Position numbers and translations under genes: made by a program. A stretch of DNA of 7,181 bases. Source: Candidatus Bipolaricaulota bacterium. GTDB lineage: Bacteria; Bipolaricaulota; Bipolaricaulia; RBG-16-55-9. How positions within the stretch are numbered: the stretch's first letter is position 1; each line of letters starts with the position of its first letter. The notes under the pieces are model-generated. The model searched no databases. It saw only the letters and a program-made list of their open reading frames with translations, and was not told the DNA's origin. Location of the stretch: positions 1 to 7,181 of the forward strand of contig WFPR01000014.1 of the NCBI GenBank assembly GCA_015487455.1. Reading direction: 5' to 3'. Shown in pieces: positions 1 to 5,789 of this stretch.

Positions 1-2
1 CC

Positions 3-2966
3 GTGACGGACATCACGCTCCAGGGCACCCCCCTCGCGCCCGACGGCTCGATCGGCTTGAGCAGTGACCTGCAGGGCCCGCTGGGGAGCTGCACGCTCAG
101 CCCCATCAGCGCGAGCGCGAGTCAATGCGACGTGATCTTCACGCCCAACACGAAGGGGACGCACACCCTGACGGCCACCTACACGGAGGACCTCACCGAC
201 GGCCGGCAGCACGCCGACGGGAGCGGCTCGGGGTCGCTTCAGGTCAACGGTTTCCCCACGACCACGACGCTGAGCTGCCCCGACGACGGGGCCAACGATT
301 ACTTCGACGGCGCGACCTTCTACATCCGTGCCGGGGTGCCCGAGACGTGCACGGCCACGGTGACGGCCAGCTCCGGACCGGGCCTCACCGGCACCGTGAG
401 CTTCAGCACCACGGGCTCTGGCTCGTTCAGCCCCAATCCCTGCACGCTGCCGGGGGGCTCGCTCAACGAGAGCTGCTCCACCGCCTACACGGAGGGCCTC
501 GAGGGCGCCTTCACCCTGACGGCCAGCTACTCGGGCGACGGCTTTTACGATCCCAGCAGCGGCACGTTCCAGCTGAAGGTCGACGGGACCCCGCCCACCG
601 TGAGCGTTGGCCTTTCGGGGGCCAGCTATGGGCCGTGCCCCGGCTCGAGCCCGGGCCAGTGCTTCATCCTGGACACGACCCAGATCACGGTCACGGCCGA
701 CGACCCCGTGAGCGGGGGCGTGAGCAGCGGACTGGCCAGCTGCTCCATCTCGATCAGCCCGAGTGGCCCGGCGGCGAGCTGCGGGACGCCTTTCGACTTC
801 AGCGGATTCCCCGACAACAGCTACGCGATCCAGGTCACGGCGACGGACAACGTCGGCAACACGACCACCGTCACGTACTACGTGGACGTCGACACGACCC
901 CGCCCACCATCGACGGCCCGTACCACGACAACGCGACCTGCTGGCTCTACCCCAGCGGCCCCGCCTGCGCCCCGGGCAGCCTGGTGCAGCCCAACACCTA
1001 CGTCAAGGCCCAAGACCAAGCCTCGCCCCCCGTGAGCAGGAGCCTCTTCCACTACAACGTCTCGGACGCGGGCAGCGGGCTGGCCGGCTGCAGCCTGACG
1101 GGCCAGACCGTCCCCACCGGGCCGTACACTTCAGGCGCGCAGTTCAGCATGCAGCCCGGCGACGGCCCCAAGTCGATCAGCCTCCAGTGCCAGGACAACC
1201 TGGGGAACACCTCCAGCGACAGCGTGACGGTGATCGTGGACGACACGCCGCCCCAGTTCACCAAGGGCGTCGGCAGCCCCCGGTGGCCCACGGGCTGCCA
1301 AGGCGATCCCATCCCCAACTGCTACGTCGGGGCGAGCACCCCCCTGACCGTCACGGTGACCGATCCCCCGGCGGGCTCGATGCCGGGCAGCGGCGTGAGC
1401 AGCTGCACCCTCGGCGCCACGGGGCTGTACTACGGCGCGGGGGTAACCCCCGGCTGCAGCGCGGGGAGCAACACCTTCACCCTGGGCGCCTTCACCGCCA
1501 CCGACGACCGCTACCCCTTCACCGTGACGGCCCAGGACAACCTGGGCAACGCGAGCAGCGCGAGCGACTTCCCCAACGTGATCTTGGACACGGAGTCGCC
1601 CACCATCGGCGACCCCGTTCACACCAACACCACCTGCTACCCCTTTGACCGCTGCGACGTCGTCCCCGAGGTCGTCGTCGACAACACGTGGGTGAAGGCC
1701 CAAGACAAGCTGCCCTTCACCCCGAGCAACCCGCTCCTGCCCGCGTACCCGCAGTTCATCCCGAAGTCGACGTTCGAGTACCCCTCGGTTGCGGACCCTG
1801 ACATCGCGCCGGGGCTGCCGGGCAGCGGGGTGTACGGCTGCACGCTCAGCGGGGGCACCACCCAGGACGGCTTCCACCCCGGCACCTCCATCGCGGGCGT
1901 GGACTTCTCGTTCCTGCCGGGGGACGGGAGCCGCGCCTTCACCCTGACGTGCCAGGACAACCTGAGCAACACGAGCAGCAAGGGGCGGACGCTCAACGTC
2001 GACGACACCCCGCCCGTCGCGACGTTCGTGACGGCGGGCCCGCGCTACGATGACCCCGTGGACGGGACGATCTTTATCGAGTCGAACACGCTGATCACCC
2101 CGGTGCTGACGGACGCTGGGGTGGGCATCGACCTGGACGGGGTCGGCGGGCCGCCCGCCGACATCGGCCCCACCAACCCGCCCTGCAAGCAGAACCAAGA
2201 CCAGAACGGGGCGCTGACCCAGCGCTGCACCACGCCGTTCCGCTTCCCACCGCCGGATCGCGACCACCACCTCTGGATCGTGCGCCCCGACCTGCTGGGG
2301 AACGTGGCCGAGAGCCACTTCGTCTTCATCGTCGACGACACCCCGCCCAAGGTCGAGCTGATCACGCCCCAAGACCAAGCGCAGTACGTGCTCAACAGCG
2401 AGGTGCGGGCTGACTGGATCGTGACCGACGACGTCTCGTTCTTCGAGGGCGGGGTGGAGCCGCCGTTTGCACCGGAGCTCACACCCAGGGGGTCCGGCAT
2501 CCGGCAGGTCATCGCCACGACGCCCGACGGCGAGCCCATCGACACCGCCAGCGTCGGGGCGAAGCCCTTCGTGCTCATCGCCATTGACAACTTGGGCCAC
2601 CAGACCGTCGTTCAGGTGACGTACCAAGTGGTGTACGCCTTCCGCCTCGACTCGGCTTTGGAGGCGGCGCTGGCCGAGGGCGCCTACCGGGCCGGGGAGA
2701 CCGTCCCCCTCAGCTTCTGGCTCGGGGACGCCCGGGGCGCGACGACGACGGACGCTCAGCCCCGGCTCCGCCTCTTCGCGGCCTCGGGCGAGGAGGTTCC
2801 CTTGAGCCCCGACGGGGCGCCCGTCCTCGCCCGCTACAGCCCGGAGCTGGAGCGGTACACCTTCGAGCTGGACACGGCCGCGCTGGAGCTGGAGCCCGGC
2901 GAGTACGAGCTGTGGGTCCAGCCGGGGGACGCGACCACCCGCCGGATCAGGCTGGTGTTGCGCTGA
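3..2966 (+). CDS. Large multi-domain Ig-like repeat protein, probably exported (C-terminal 987 residues; 5' end outside window)
   Basis: The reading frame is open at the left edge and begins inside an Ig-like domain, so the true start lies upstream; the GTG at position 3 is only the first complete codon. Residues are counted from that codon. Residues 1-82 and 85-196 are two Ig-like modules. From 197 to about 877, modules are separated by TPP-type linkers (197-199, 299-301, 415-417, 533 as SPT, 669-671, 780-782), each with a D-x-x-G-N/S core such as QDNLGN. Residues 878-987 form a distinct terminal domain. There are 24 cysteines in 12 close pairs and none after residue 742, which suggests disulfides and life outside the cytoplasm. 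No LPXTG motif, C-terminal membrane helix or enzymatic motif is visible. A surface, adhesive or structural role is inference from the family type; the partner is unknown. The stop overlaps the 3' end of convergent metX. Confidence 0.85.
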   Translation: MTDITLQGTPLAPDGSIGLSSDLQGPLGSCTLSPISASASQCDVIFTPNTKGTHTLTATYTEDLTDGRQHADGSGSGSLQVNGFPTTTTLSCPDDGANDYFDGATFYIRAGVPETCTATVTASSGPGLTGTVSFSTTGSGSFSPNPCTLPGGSLNESCSTAYTEGLEGAFTLTASYSGDGFYDPSSGTFQLKVDGTPPTVSVGLSGASYGPCPGSSPGQCFILDTTQITVTADDPVSGGVSSGLASCSISISPSGPAASCGTPFDFSGFPDNSYAIQVTATDNVGNTTTVTYYVDVDTTPPTIDGPYHDNATCWLYPSGPACAPGSLVQPNTYVKAQDQASPPVSRSLFHYNVSDAGSGLAGCSLTGQTVPTGPYTSGAQFSMQPGDGPKSISLQCQDNLGNTSSDSVTVIVDDTPPQFTKGVGSPRWPTGCQGDPIPNCYVGASTPLTVTVTDPPAGSMPGSGVSSCTLGATGLYYGAGVTPGCSAGSNTFTLGAFTATDDRYPFTVTAQDNLGNASSASDFPNVILDTESPTIGDPVHTNTTCYPFDRCDVVPEVVVDNTWVKAQDKLPFTPSNPLLPAYPQFIPKSTFEYPSVADPDIAPGLPGSGVYGCTLSGGTTQDGFHPGTSIAGVDFSFLPGDGSRAFTLTCQDNLSNTSSKGRTLNVDDTPPVATFVTAGPRYDDPVDGTIFIESNTLITPVLTDAGVGIDLDGVGGPPADIGPTNPPCKQNQDQNGALTQRCTTPFRFPPPDRDHHLWIVRPDLLGNVAESHFVFIVDDTPPKVELITPQDQAQYVLNSEVRADWIVTDDVSFFEGGVEPPFAPELTPRGSGIRQVIATTPDGEPIDTASVGAKPFVLIAIDNLGHQTVVQVTYQVVYAFRLDSALEAALAEGAYRAGETVPLSFWLGDARGATTTDAQPRLRLFAASGEEVPLSPDGAPVLARYSPELERYTFELDTAALELEPGEYELWVQPGDATTRRIRLVLR
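591..2336 (+). repeat. Alternating A-B-A-B-A Ig-like module array within the large protein
   Basis: Five consecutive modules of about 100-137 residues fall into two types. Type A (residues 197-297, 414-530, 668-778) carries a strand pattern such as FILDTTQITVTADD (221-234), YVGASTPLTVTVTD (441-454) and FIESNTLITPVLTD (691-704). Type B (298-413, 531-667) opens with TI..P.H.N.TC, contains NTYVKAQD (331-338) or NTWVKAQD (561-568), then FS...PGDG (381-388, 635-642) and CQDNL.NTSS (396-405, 650-659). The repeats are clear in protein but diverged in DNA, apart from short shared stretches at the QDNL.N.SS codons (from 1191, 1533 and 1953). This suggests an old duplication of an A+B pair rather than recent slippage. 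Module edges are approximate. Confidence 0.7.
2634..2963 (+). other. PxKF-like C-terminal domain of the Ig-repeat protein
   Basis: The last 110 residues differ from the modules before them: no cysteine, more Glu, Leu and Arg, and no TPP linker. The entry YQVVYAF (874-880), then AGETVPLSFWLG (897-908), then a YSPELERYTFELDTAAL segment (945-961) and a final GEYELWV...RRIRLVLR follow the order of the bacterial PxKF C-terminal domain as I recall it: Y.V.Y.F, then AGSxVPVKFSL, then YD...RYTYxWKT, then a final strand. Here PVKFSL is replaced by PLSFWL and the usual cysteine and tryptophan are absent, so this is a relative or a degenerate version. The assignment is by motif order only; no profile search was possible. 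Confidence 0.45.
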
Positions 2967-4092
2967 GGAAGTCGCGCACGATCTGGCCCATCGGCTCGTG
3001 CTCGATGAGGAAGGCGTCGTGGCCGTGGGGGCTCGTCAGCTCGACGTAGTCGGCCCCGGCGAGCCGGGCGACCTCGCGGACCTCCCAGCTCGGGTATAGA
3101 ACGTCGGAGTCGAGGCCCACGAAGAGCGTCGGGGGCTTGAGCCCCCTCAACACCTGGGGGAGCGGCCCCCGACCGCGGGCGACGTCGTGGCCGTCCATGG
3201 CCTCCGAGAGCACCACGTAGCTGGCCGCGTCGAAGCGCCTTACGAACTTCTGCCCGTGGTGGAGCACGTAGGTCTCGCCGCGGGCGGGCTCGTGGCCCCA
3301 GCGCTCCTCGAAGCTCTGGGGCGAGCGGTAGCTGAGCATCGCCAGCCCGCGGGCCAGCGCTAAGCCCCTTTTGGGGTCTAGAGCGATCGCCTCGCGGGCC
3401 AGGCGGTTGAAGGCCCGCGCCCAGGGGCCATGGCGGGCCGGGGCCGCGATCACCAGCGCGCCCGCCACGCGATCGGGGGCCATGAGCGCGAACTCCAGCG
3501 CCACCATCCCGCCCAGCGAGCCCCCGATCACCCGCGCTTGATCGATCCCGAGCGCGTCCAGCAGCTGGAGGTGCACCCGCACCCAGTCGCGGACCGAGAA
3601 CCGCGGGAACCCGAAGCCGTAGGGGCGGCCCGTCTCGGGGTTCGGGCTGAGCGGCCCGGTGCTCCCGTAGCACGACCCCGGCAGGTTCGCGCACACGACG
3701 AAGAAGCGCTCCGTGTCGAGCGGCTTGCCCGGCCCCACCACCGCGTCCCACCAGCCCCTGGGGCCGAACGCCCGCTCCAACGGGGAAAGCTGTTGAAACG
3801 TCTCGTCGTCGTAGACGCCCGCGAGGTGGGCGCTCCCGGTGAGCGCGTGCACGACCACCACGGCGTTCGAGCGCCTCGCGCCCTCGGGGCCGTACGCCTC
3901 GACGCGCACGTTGAGTTCGGGGAGCGTCGCGCCCCGCTCCGTGACGAACGGCCCCAGCTCGACATCGCGGGGCCGCGGGCGCAGCGTCGCGCCCGCGGCC
4001 GCCCCGGGGCCGGCGACGGCCGTGGCGTACTCGCCCCAGTCGTCGGCGTCGAGCGTCCCCTTCGCTTTGGGCGCGGGCCGCTTCTGGGTCAT
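2947..4092 (-). CDS. metX: Homoserine O-acetyltransferase (MetX, alpha/beta-hydrolase fold)
   Basis: The 381-residue protein transfers an acetyl group from acetyl-CoA to homoserine, giving O-acetylhomoserine, the cytoplasmic entry step to methionine by direct sulfhydrylation. Family landmarks are HALTGSAHLAG (82-92), the NLPGSCYGSTGP segment (136-147) with NPETGRPYG (151-159), the nucleophile elbow GGSLGGM (190-196, Ser192), and the rest of the triad at Asp330 (LDSDVLYP) and His358 (GHDAFL). Length is normal for the family. Residues 1-42 are a variable Ala/Pro-rich tail before the conserved core. The ATG at 4092 has a GGGGAGG ribosome site at 4102-4108, nine bases away. The gene starts 52 bases after the metY stop with no promoter or terminator between, so the two probably share a transcript. 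Some MetX-family members use succinyl-CoA; the metY neighbour favours acetyl. The last 20 bases overlap the convergent Ig-protein gene. Confidence 0.95.
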   Translation of the reverse strand: MTQKRPAPKAKGTLDADDWGEYATAVAGPGAAAGATLRPRPRDVELGPFVTERGATLPELNVRVEAYGPEGARRSNAVVVVHALTGSAHLAGVYDDETFQQLSPLERAFGPRGWWDAVVGPGKPLDTERFFVVCANLPGSCYGSTGPLSPNPETGRPYGFGFPRFSVRDWVRVHLQLLDALGIDQARVIGGSLGGMVALEFALMAPDRVAGALVIAAPARHGPWARAFNRLAREAIALDPKRGLALARGLAMLSYRSPQSFEERWGHEPARGETYVLHHGQKFVRRFDAASYVVLSEAMDGHDVARGRGPLPQVLRGLKPPTLFVGLDSDVLYPSWEVREVARLAGADYVELTSPHGHDAFLIEHEPMGQIVRDFLSATPA

Positions 4093-4144
4093 CGCGTCGG
4101 GCCTCCCCTGCTTGCCCTCCTCGCGGTCGAAGTCAGACTCGGAG

Positions 4145-5449
4145 TCAGAGGCGGGCGGCGCGGCGGAGCGCCTGGTCGAAGTCGGCCTTGATGTCGTCGA
4201 CGTGCTCCAGCCCCACGGAGACCCGGACGAGCTCGGGGGTCACGCCCGCGGCCCGCTGCGCGGCCTCCGAGAGCTGGGAGTGGGTCGTGGACGCGGGGTG
4301 GATGACGAGCGTCCGGGCGTCGCCGACGTTCGCCAGGTGGGAGGCCAGCTCGACGCCGTCGATGAACGCCCTCGCGGCCTCGTAGCCGCCCCTCACCCCG
4401 AACGTCAGGACGGCCCCCGGCCCGACGCGGAAGTAGCGCTGAGCCCTCTCGTGGTGGGGGTGCTCCTCGAGCCCCGGGTAGTTGACCCACTCAACGGCAG
4501 GGTGCTCGCGGAGCCAGCGGGCCAGCTCGAGCGCGTTCCGCACGTGGCGCTCGGCCCGGAGCGAGAGCGTCTCCAGCCCCAACAGCAGCAGGAACGCCTC
4601 GAACGGCCCCAGGCAGGGGCCGTAGTCCCGCAGGTTGTCGGCCCGCGCCTTGACGATGAACGACCGCTCCCGGAACGCCTCGACGAAGTTGAGCCCGTGG
4701 TAGGCGGGCGAGGGCTCGGCGAGCAAGGGGTAGCGCCCGTTGGTCCAGTCGAAGCGGCCGCCGTCGACGATCGCGCCCGCGATCACGGCCCCGTGGCCCC
4801 CGATCCACTTGGTGGCCGAGTGCACCACCACGGCGGCCCCGTGCTCCAGCGGCCTGAACAGATAGCCGCCCATCCCGAAGGTGTTGTCGACGAAGAGGGC
4901 GACGCCCGCCTCCTCGGCGGCCTGGGCGATCGCGTCGAAGTCGGGGACGTTGAGCGCGGGGTTCCCGATCGTCTCGAGCCACCAGGCGCGGGTCCGCTCG
5001 TCCGTCAGCCGCAAGAACTCCTCGGGCCGCTCGTCGCGGGACGTGAAGCGAACCTCGAGGCCCAGCCGGGGGAGCGTGACCCGGAACTGATTCACGGTGC
5101 CCCCGTAGAGGTTCGGCGTGGAGACGACGTTGTCGCCCGCCTGGGCGACGGTCGTCAGCGCGACGATCTGGGCGGCGTGGCCGGAGGCGAGCCCGAGCGC
5201 CCCGACGCCGCCCTCGAGCGCCGCCAGCCGCGCCTCGAACGCCCCAACGGTGGGGTTCATGATCCGCGAGTAGATGAACCCCGGCTCCTCGAGCGCGAAG
5301 AGCCTGGCCGCGTGCTCCGTGCTCCGAAACTGATAGCTGGTCGTGGCGTAGATGGGGACCTGGCGCGCGCCCGTGACGGGGTCGGGCTGATAGCCCGCGT
5401 GGACCTGCAGCGTCTCGAAGCGATACGCCTTGGGCTGCTGGGACGACAA
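4145..5449 (-). CDS. metY: O-acetylhomoserine sulfhydrylase (MetY, PLP-dependent Cys/Met metabolism family)
   Basis: The 434-residue cytoplasmic enzyme replaces the acetyl group of O-acetylhomoserine with sulfide to give homocysteine. Fold-type I PLP signatures are present: YSRIMNPT (60-67), ASGHAAQ (88-94), PNLYGGT (112-118), the cofactor aspartate in VDNTF (Asp188), the Schiff-base lysine in HSATKWIGGHG (Lys214), and VRVSVGLEH (408-416) with the substrate-carboxylate arginine Arg409. The insertion after the catalytic lysine (AIVDGGRFDW through NFVEAF, about 226-258) and the overall length fit the MetY branch rather than the shorter MetB/MetC enzymes. The start is a TTG at 5449. The frame is open upstream to an ATG at 5767, but that ATG lies in the promoter, upstream of the expected transcript start, and the intervening frame encodes the riboswitch. 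The TTG is the only start codon in this frame with a well-placed ribosome site (5456-5463). Followed by metX; O-acetylserine side activity is possible. Confidence 0.95.
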   Translation of the reverse strand: MSSQQPKAYRFETLQVHAGYQPDPVTGARQVPIYATTSYQFRSTEHAARLFALEEPGFIYSRIMNPTVGAFEARLAALEGGVGALGLASGHAAQIVALTTVAQAGDNVVSTPNLYGGTVNQFRVTLPRLGLEVRFTSRDERPEEFLRLTDERTRAWWLETIGNPALNVPDFDAIAQAAEEAGVALFVDNTFGMGGYLFRPLEHGAAVVVHSATKWIGGHGAVIAGAIVDGGRFDWTNGRYPLLAEPSPAYHGLNFVEAFRERSFIVKARADNLRDYGPCLGPFEAFLLLLGLETLSLRAERHVRNALELARWLREHPAVEWVNYPGLEEHPHHERAQRYFRVGPGAVLTFGVRGGYEAARAFIDGVELASHLANVGDARTLVIHPASTTHSQLSEAAQRAAGVTPELVRVSVGLEHVDDIKADFDQALRRAARL

Positions 5450-5595
5450 CGTCAACCCCTCCCTTCCCTTCTTCTGCTCCTGCGCGTGCTCCTGCGCGGG
5501 ACGCCGTTCCCCCGGCGGCGCTGGAGGGAGCTTGGCTGGAGGGAAGGGGAGACGCTCGGAGACGCGAGGCGCTCGTCCCGTCGAGCGCTGCCCCC
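5450..5595 (-). promoter_or_regulatory. Expression platform of the SAM riboswitch (probable translational control)
   Basis: This is the untranslated leader between the aptamer and metY. It holds a perfect 7-bp hairpin (GCGCTCG, six-base loop, CGAGCGC; 5569-5588) and a pyrimidine run on the minus strand at 5538-5549 (CCCCTTCCCTCC). Eight bases of that run (CCCTTCCC) match GGGAAGGG next to the metY ribosome site at 5461-5468. Seven bases (CCCCTTC) instead match GAAGGGG at 5592-5598, which overlaps the last bases of aptamer helix P1. The two pairings exclude each other, as expected for a switch. No U-run follows any hairpin, so a standard Rho-independent terminator is not supported. A second CCTCC copy lies at 5523-5527. 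The mechanism is inferred from complementarity only. Confidence 0.55.
5456..5463 (-). promoter_or_regulatory. Ribosome binding site that fixes the metY TTG start
   Basis: On the minus strand GGGAGGGG ends six bases before the TTG at 5449-5447. A second in-frame TTG at 5455-5453 directly abuts this purine run and is too close to be used. No ATG or GTG lies nearby in frame. The purine run continues upstream as GGGAAGGG (5461-5468), which is complementary to a segment further up the leader (see the expression platform entry). Confidence 0.7.
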
Positions 5596-5716
5596 TTCTC
5601 TTATCGCCCCTCCCGTCTCGCCTCGGGAGGGCCGGCGTTGGCACCGGGCGCCCCGTGCGGGGCCGGTTGCCGCGGCTTCGTCGGGCCGGGTCCCTCCACC
5701 GCTCTGGATAAGAGAA
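5596..5716 (-). promoter_or_regulatory. SAM-I (S-box) riboswitch aptamer
   Basis: The roughly 121-base element binds S-adenosylmethionine and normally turns methionine genes off. Helix P1 is a perfect 10-bp pair: TTCTCTTATC (5707-5716) with GATAAGAGAA (5596-5605). Between the arms, the minus strand carries the family's conserved blocks in order: CAGAGCGGTGGAGGGAC, then GGCCCGACGAAGCC, then GGCAACC (kink-turn and pseudoknot region of P2), then a P3 hairpin GCCCC-GCAC-GGGGC, then GGTGCCAA, then a P4 hairpin CCCTCCCG/CGGGAGGG. This is close to the S-box consensus as I recall it; the main departure is GACGAAG where GATGAAG is usual. It sits about 15 bases after the predicted transcript start and upstream of metY-metX, its expected target genes. 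Confidence 0.96.
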
Positions 5717-5738
5717 CGGGGTCCGGCAAGTGGGCGCG

Positions 5739-5767
5739 ATTATACGCCCGGGGCGGGGCCGCGTCAA
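5739..5767 (-). promoter_or_regulatory. Near-consensus sigma-70 promoter of the metY-metX operon
   Basis: On the minus strand the -35 box TTGACG (5762-5767) and the -10 box TATAAT (5739-5744) are separated by exactly 17 bases. This matches the sigma-70 consensus at 11 of 12 positions, in DNA otherwise almost free of A/T. Transcription should start near 5732, shortly before riboswitch helix P1, giving a leader of about 280 bases. The -35 box lies 22 bases past the stop codon of the upstream peptidase gene. With the riboswitch and its platform it accounts for the whole gene-free stretch 5450-5789. Confidence 0.9.
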
Positions 5768-5789
5768 GCCCCACGCGCTAATGACAAAA

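Noticed and set aside
125..1648. 507-codon plus-strand frame overlapping the Ig-protein gene in another phase
   Set aside because: It is rich in Arg, His and Gln and repeats only because the overlapping Ig gene repeats. No ribosome site or family motif is seen.
1131..2627. Long minus-strand open frame (498 codons) opposite the Ig-protein gene
   Set aside because: The translation is a low-complexity Val/Gly/Arg/Ala mixture with no motif. It is the expected antisense shadow of a GC-rich gene with strong third-position bias.
3360..3382. CCCC-TTTT-GGGG palindrome with rare CTA and TTA codons, as a possible terminator or inserted element
   Set aside because: It lies inside metX in well-conserved coding sequence, the stem is only 4 bp with a homopolymer loop, and there is no U-run after it.
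4133..4150. Small palindrome and direct repeat (AGTCAGA twice, GACTC-G-GAGTC) at the metY-metX junction, as a possible terminator
   Set aside because: The stem is too short with a one-base loop, it partly lies in the metY stop region, and no U-run follows. Co-transcription fits better.
5569..5588. The 7-bp GCGCTCG hairpin as a Rho-independent terminator of the riboswitch
   Set aside because: The RNA after it is C/G-rich with no run of U, so intrinsic termination is not supported; Rho-dependent effects cannot be excluded.
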